Source: RGIG6178 sp045612885
GTDB taxonomy: Bacteria; Bacillota_I; Bacilli_A; RFN20; DUOF01
DNA length: 53,431 bases
Direction: 5' to 3'
NCBI GenBank assembly: GCA_045612885.1
Contig: JAZKZZ010000009.1
Location: 1 to 53,431 of the forward strand
Part shown: piece by piece, positions 49,539-53,431 of the stretch
How the letters are laid out: the number at the start of each line of letters is the position of its first letter
Numbering within the stretch: the first letter of the stretch is position 1
Notes under the pieces: model-generated
Told to the model about the DNA's origin: nothing
What the model saw: only the letters and a program-made list of their open reading frames with translations
Database searches by the model: none
Position numbers and translations under genes: made by a program

Positions 49539-52062
49539 GAGTAAAAGCACACCAAAGAAATCAGCCACAGTTAGTAATAAAACAGAACAACAAAAGAGAT
49601 TAGAGGCTAAACAAGTAGCTAGAAAAGGAGGAAATGTTGGAGATTTCTTTCCTGTTAAAAGTATAGAAAACGGGATAGTAACATTTACTAATGGTAAATA
49701 TGGAAAGGTTTTAAAAATAGGATCTTTGAACATTTCTTACTTATCAATTGATGAACAACATAGTAAGATGAGACAATTATCTAATGTTTTTAATGCAATA
49801 AGTGCTGACTGTTCTATTATTAAAATAGAGAGAAAATTAGATTTAACTTCTTCGCTAAAAAAACAGACAGCATTAATTCCTTTATTAGAAGAAAAATATA
49901 AAAATCTAGAGATGACTGAAAAAGGATTCATTCAAAGAAGAAACCAAATAGAATATGAATATGAACTAATTAATTCATACAATACAGAATATCCAGTAAT
50001 GCTTAAGTCTTTCTATTTGATGATTTATCATTCAAATAAAGAAATTCTTTTAGGTGCTGCAGATGATGCATTTGAAAAATTATCAGTGGCTAAATTGGAA
50101 CCTAAAATGTGTAATGATGCAGAAATAAAAACTATGTATTATTATTTTTATAATCCTGAAGGAAGAAGAAAAGAGGCTTTCTTTGAGCATAAAGATGTGG
50201 ATTATTTAAAAGAAGTATTACCTGAAAATATGGAATTCTTTGCTACTAAAATAAAAACGGATAGTGTTTATGAAAGTGTTATGTCTACGTATGATTATCC
50301 AAATGAGGTTGGAGGAGCTTGGCTTACTCCAATCATGAATATGCCTAATTGTACCTGTGTTGTTAATATTAGAAATGTAGAGCAATCTACTGCTAAAGCT
50401 TTAATGGATAAGGCGATAAGAGAAATTAATACTCAAATATTAGAAAGAGGTAAAATGAGTGAAAATATGTCTAAGAGAGCTCAACTTGATTCTTTTATGG
50501 AAGTATTAAGAGAGATAGAAAGAGGTAATGAGTATTTAAAACTTATTGGAATTTATGTTATGAGTTATGCTCCAACTGAAAAGGAATTAAGAACTAATAA
50601 TAGAAAAATTCTAAATCAATTCAAACAAATGAGATTTAAAGTGGATAAATTACCACTTAGACAAATGCAAGGATTAATTGCTATGTTACCTACTCCTAGA
50701 GATGATTTGATTCTTACAAATGGTAGGGATATACCTTCTATGACTTTAGGAGCATCATATCCATTTATGTTTCAAGATTTAAAAGATAAAGATGGATTCT
50801 TATTAGGATATAATGAATCTAGTTTGATTTTCTTTGATCCTAAAGTTAGAAGTCCTTCTAGAACAAATTCTAATATTATGGTTATTGGTAAATCAGGTAG
50901 TGGTAAATCACACTTTACTAAGAAAATGTTATTAAAACTAGTTCTCGAAGGGGTTAAAACATTTATTGTAGACCCTGAGGGTGAATATGATATTATGACT
51001 CAAAGATTAGGTGGACAAATCATTGATGTTGGTAGTGGTAATAACTCAAGAATTAATCCATTCCATATTTTTGGGGTTATGCAAGAAGAAAGTGGAGATG
51101 TAGTATTAACTAACGCTCAAATAAGAGATGGTTATAGAGCTATTTTCTCAAGTCACATTCAATTTTTAGAGCAATTCATGCAAAATTTGATTCCTGATAT
51201 GACCAATAGGGAAAACGCTAGATTATCAAAGATATTTACAGAAGCTTATGAATTAAAAAATATATCTAAATATGAAGATTTTTCTCAATACAAGACTACT
51301 GATTATCCAATAATGGATGATGTTATGGGATTAATTCAAAAGAGAATAAAAGTGTTAAGTGATATTATAGTGAAAGATAGTAATAGAGCTGTAGAGGTAG
51401 GAGCAGAACTTAACGATTTGAGAAATCTTGAAGTTTATATGGATAGATTGTGTGGAGAGGGTTCTTTATCTACATTATGGAATGGACCTACTACTATCGA
51501 TACTAAAAATAGCGATTTGATTTTATTTGACTTTAGAAAAATGACAAATAGTAAAAACGATCAAGTTATGAATGCACAAATGATGCTTGTTTTAAGATTC
51601 TTAGAAAATGAAGTTAGTAAGAATAGAGAGTATAACTTGGCTAAAGGTGATAATAGACACATTGCTATTGTGGTAGATGAGGCACACGTATTTATCGATG
51701 AAAGAAGTCCTGCAGCATTATACTTTATGCATAATATGATAAAGAGAATAAGAAAGTATAATGGTATATTTGTAGTTATTACTCAAAACGTTAATGACTT
51801 TGTGGGTAGTGCAAGTATTAAAAAATATACAACTTCTATTATAAACGGATGTCAATATTCATTTATTTTTGGTCTTAACCCGGCTGATTTACAAGCATTA
51901 ATTGATTTATATGCATCAGTTGGTGGTTTCTCTGATCAAGAAAAAGAATTTATCGCTAATGCTGGTATAGGACAATGTTTATTTGTAGTGGCTCCAGGAC
52001 AAAGAATAACTATGTATAAAGTTATTGTTAGTGCAAAGGAAGAATTAGCGTTTAAAAAATAA
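49525..52062 (+). CDS. VirB4-type conjugation/secretion ATPase, copy 2
   Basis: 845 residues, a clear paralogue of the VirB4 at 44770-47208, alike along its length, with a Lys-rich extra N-terminus of about 30 residues. Walker A GKSGSGKS at 455-462 (Lys461), Walker B Asp718-Glu719 ('VVDEAH'), and the same 'VITQNVNDFVGS' end. DNA identity is complete over 62 bases at 51742-51803 (46888-46949 in copy 1). It is last in the VirB6-VirB3-VirB4 group and followed by a terminator. Complete and apparently functional. Confidence 0.9.
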   Translation: MAKSKSKSTPKKSATVSNKTEQQKRLEAKQVARKGGNVGDFFPVKSIENGIVTFTNGKYGKVLKIGSLNISYLSIDEQHSKMRQLSNVFNAISADCSIIKIERKLDLTSSLKKQTALIPLLEEKYKNLEMTEKGFIQRRNQIEYEYELINSYNTEYPVMLKSFYLMIYHSNKEILLGAADDAFEKLSVAKLEPKMCNDAEIKTMYYYFYNPEGRRKEAFFEHKDVDYLKEVLPENMEFFATKIKTDSVYESVMSTYDYPNEVGGAWLTPIMNMPNCTCVVNIRNVEQSTAKALMDKAIREINTQILERGKMSENMSKRAQLDSFMEVLREIERGNEYLKLIGIYVMSYAPTEKELRTNNRKILNQFKQMRFKVDKLPLRQMQGLIAMLPTPRDDLILTNGRDIPSMTLGASYPFMFQDLKDKDGFLLGYNESSLIFFDPKVRSPSRTNSNIMVIGKSGSGKSHFTKKMLLKLVLEGVKTFIVDPEGEYDIMTQRLGGQIIDVGSGNNSRINPFHIFGVMQEESGDVVLTNAQIRDGYRAIFSSHIQFLEQFMQNLIPDMTNRENARLSKIFTEAYELKNISKYEDFSQYKTTDYPIMDDVMGLIQKRIKVLSDIIVKDSNRAVEVGAELNDLRNLEVYMDRLCGEGSLSTLWNGPTTIDTKNSDLILFDFRKMTNSKNDQVMNAQMMLVLRFLENEVSKNREYNLAKGDNRHIAIVVDEAHVFIDERSPAALYFMHNMIKRIRKYNGIFVVITQNVNDFVGSASIKKYTTSIINGCQYSFIFGLNPADLQALIDLYASVGGFSDQEKEFIANAGIGQCLFVVAPGQRITMYKVIVSAKEELAFKK

Positions 52063-52066
52063 ATAT

Positions 52067-52102
52067 AAAATCTACATCAATTGCAAAGATGTAGATTTTT
52101 TT
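52067..52102 (+). terminator. Terminator of the secretion locus
   Basis: AAAATCTACATC / GATGTAGATTTT 12-bp stem (52067-52078, 52088-52099), 9-base loop, T run. Confidence 0.88.
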
Positions 52103-52136
52103 ATGTGTAGTCTAGTATAATGAATATGGTGATTTT

Positions 52137-52994
52137 ATGAGAATGTGGATTATTTATACTAAACGTTATGAAACTAATGCTACATATTCTCCAACTATGA
52201 TGAAGGATGCAGCATTAAAAGCAAATATAGATGCAGATATATATTTTTCGGATTACTTTAATGTGGTTATAAAAGATAATCAAGAAATTTTATTTTATAA
52301 GGATAAAGAAATTACAGAGTATCCTGATATTGCTTTTTTTAGATGTTCTGCTTTTGAATTAATGGAGCATTTAGATAATAGAAAAGTAAAATTAGTTAAT
52401 TCTTATAAAGGAATGATTAGTGTAAGAGATAAATTTAAAACTCACCAAATCCTAAATCAGTTAAAAGTAAAACAACCGAAAACAATTTCTTCTAAATATC
52501 CGGATTTTAATTTATTGGCAGAAGAATTAGGCATACCATTTGTAATGAAAGATAATACAGGATTAAAAGGTAAGAATGTTTATCTTATAGATAATGAAGA
52601 AGAAATGAGAAACCTAATGAGTTCTAATGAGAAGATAAAGTTTATATTTCAAGAATATATAAAATTTTCTAAAGGTAAAGATATAAGATTGTATATTGTA
52701 GGAGATGAAGTGGTAGGTTCTATCACACGTATTTCACAAACTGGAGATTTTAGGGCTAACGTAAGTTTAGGGGGAATTGGTAAGGAGATAAAAGTACCTT
52801 TAAAACTAAAAAAAGAAGCAATTATGATTGCTAAAAAATTAGGATTATCTATATGTAGTGTGGATTATTTATATGATGAAAATAATTATATATTTTGTGA
52901 AGCTAATGGAAATGCTGCGTTTTCTGCATTTATTAAATTAGGATATAAAATGCAAGATATATTTATTGAATATATAAAAGCTAAGTATAGTTAA
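52137..52994 (+). CDS. RimK-like ATP-grasp ligase
   Basis: 285 residues. ATP-grasp fold: 'IPFVMKDNTGLKGKNVYLI', 'FIFQEYIKFSKGKDIRLYIVGDEVVGSITR', and the metal-binding 'LSICSVDYLYDENNYIFCEANGNAAF'. It resembles RimK-type ligases that add amino acids (often Glu) to proteins or small peptides; the substrate is unknown here. ATG at 52137 after a GGTG-type site; an independent unit after the secretion locus terminator. Confidence 0.8.
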   Translation: MRMWIIYTKRYETNATYSPTMMKDAALKANIDADIYFSDYFNVVIKDNQEILFYKDKEITEYPDIAFFRCSAFELMEHLDNRKVKLVNSYKGMISVRDKFKTHQILNQLKVKQPKTISSKYPDFNLLAEELGIPFVMKDNTGLKGKNVYLIDNEEEMRNLMSSNEKIKFIFQEYIKFSKGKDIRLYIVGDEVVGSITRISQTGDFRANVSLGGIGKEIKVPLKLKKEAIMIAKKLGLSICSVDYLYDENNYIFCEANGNAAFSAFIKLGYKMQDIFIEYIKAKYS

Positions 52995-53038
52995 TGATAT
53001 AATAATTGTATTATAATATATATTGAGGAGTGATTAAT

Positions 53039-53431
53039 ATGCCATCAGGTTCGCATAGAGGTAGTAGAGGAAGCCATTCAAGTGGTGGAAGTAGAAGCAG
53101 TAGTTCATCATCAAGAGGAGGATCTCATAGAAGTTCATTTAGCTCATCAAGAGGATCTTCTTTTGGAGGATCTCATGGAAGGTTTCATGGTGGATATTCT
53201 AGATCATACCATCACCATCATAGACCATTTAGATTTAGATGGGGAGGAAGATACTATGTTTATACAGATGGTCTAACAGCAGGTGTTGCCCTTCTTATTA
53301 TGGGACTTTTGTTCTCTTTGGTATTTATTTTTGTAACAAGTGGAAATGTTAATTATTATAAAGATGAAATTAATTTAATTGAGATAGACTATTATTATTA
53401 TCAAGATATGATTGCCTATGCTGAAGCTAAC
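53039..53431 (+). CDS. Ser/Gly/His-rich membrane protein, cut by window edge
   Basis: 131 codons are visible from the ATG at 53039, with GAGGAG before it; the frame is open to the window end. The first ~60 residues are almost only Ser, Gly, Arg, His and Phe ('RGSRGSHSSGGSRSSSSSSR', 'SRSYHHHHRPFRFRWGGRY'), then one membrane helix (about 79-101), then an acidic, Tyr-rich part ('IDYYYYQDMIAYAEAN'). It resembles the low-complexity N-termini of some Bacillota membrane proteins. No family is recognised. The GC-richer-looking alternative frame at 53082-53276 is a shadow of this gene. Confidence 0.75.
   Translation, partial: MPSGSHRGSRGSHSSGGSRSSSSSSRGGSHRSSFSSSRGSSFGGSHGRFHGGYSRSYHHHHRPFRFRWGGRYYVYTDGLTAGVALLIMGLLFSLVFIFVTSGNVNYYKDEINLIEIDYYYYQDMIAYAEAN

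Noticed and set aside
53082..53276. Plus-strand 64-codon frame rich in Val/Glu/His/Leu.
   Set aside because: It is another frame of the Ser/Gly/His-rich gene at 53039, which has a ribosome site and runs to the window end.
1..53431. Mycoplasma origin with TGA=Trp, suggested by the mycoplasma-like secretion genes and AT richness.
   Set aside because: Trp is encoded by TGG, TGA ends genes such as ricT and cmk, and spore and cell-wall genes are present.

Overview
The window is chromosomal DNA of a very AT-rich, low-GC Gram-positive bacterium (Bacillota, class Bacilli or a close neighbour). Gene order yabP-yabQ-divIC ... tmk-holB-ricT-rsmI and mnmG-rsmG-parA-parB is that of the replication-origin side of Bacillus-type chromosomes, but with several genes missing between the conserved ones, which suggests a streamlined genome. 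TGG encodes Trp and TGA is used as a stop (for example at the end of ricT), so this is not the mycoplasma code. Five or more sporulation genes (yabP, yabQ, spmA, spmB, a spoVIF-like gene, spoIVA, and a DacF/DacB-like carboxypeptidase) point to an endospore former or a recent descendant of one. A trimeric [FeFe] hydrogenase, desulfoferrodoxin and a small ferredoxin point to a strict anaerobe living by fermentation. An uncultured gut Bacilli lineage (RF39-like) would fit; that placement is inference.

Layout. 0-4.2 kb: sporulation/division genes, then tmk, holB, ricT and rsmI in tight order. 4.3-5.4 kb: an alpha/beta hydrolase with an Asp at the nucleophile elbow. 5.4-10 kb: a parS-like site and a consensus promoter, then mnmG, rsmG, parA, parB. 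10.1-11.6 kb: rluB (minus) and an unknown gene. 11.7-16.2 kb: hydrogenase HydC/HydB/HydA plus desulfoferrodoxin. 16.3-24.9 kb: peptidases PepC and PepF, a penicillin-binding carboxypeptidase, HtrA-type lipoprotein protease, spmA/spmB and small membrane proteins. 25-29.3 kb (minus): two unknown genes with a DnaA-box-like cluster upstream, the queuosine operon tgt-queA-queH, and a ferredoxin. 29.4-32.8 kb: cmk, der and small membrane proteins. 32.8-34.7 kb (minus): three tandem PH-domain membrane paralogues. 34.8-39.2 kb: spoVIF-like gene, four unknown or little-known proteins, and spoIVA.

39.3-52.1 kb is the most unusual part: a type IV secretion (conjugation-type) locus made of a two-helix pilin-like protein, a 1555-residue VirB6-like giant, a VirB4 ATPase, a second VirB6-like protein, a VirB3/PrgI-like protein and a second VirB4 ATPase. 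The two VirB4 genes are clear paralogues with a 62-bp stretch of identical DNA. No relaxase, coupling ATPase, integrase or cell-wall hydrolase lies in the window, so either the locus continues outside or it is a resident secretion machine. The window closes with a RimK-like ATP-grasp ligase and a Ser/Gly/His-rich membrane protein cut by the edge.

Most transcription units end in clear hairpin-plus-T terminators, several of which overlap the stop codon of the gene they end. No rRNA, tRNA, CRISPR array or transposase gene was found.
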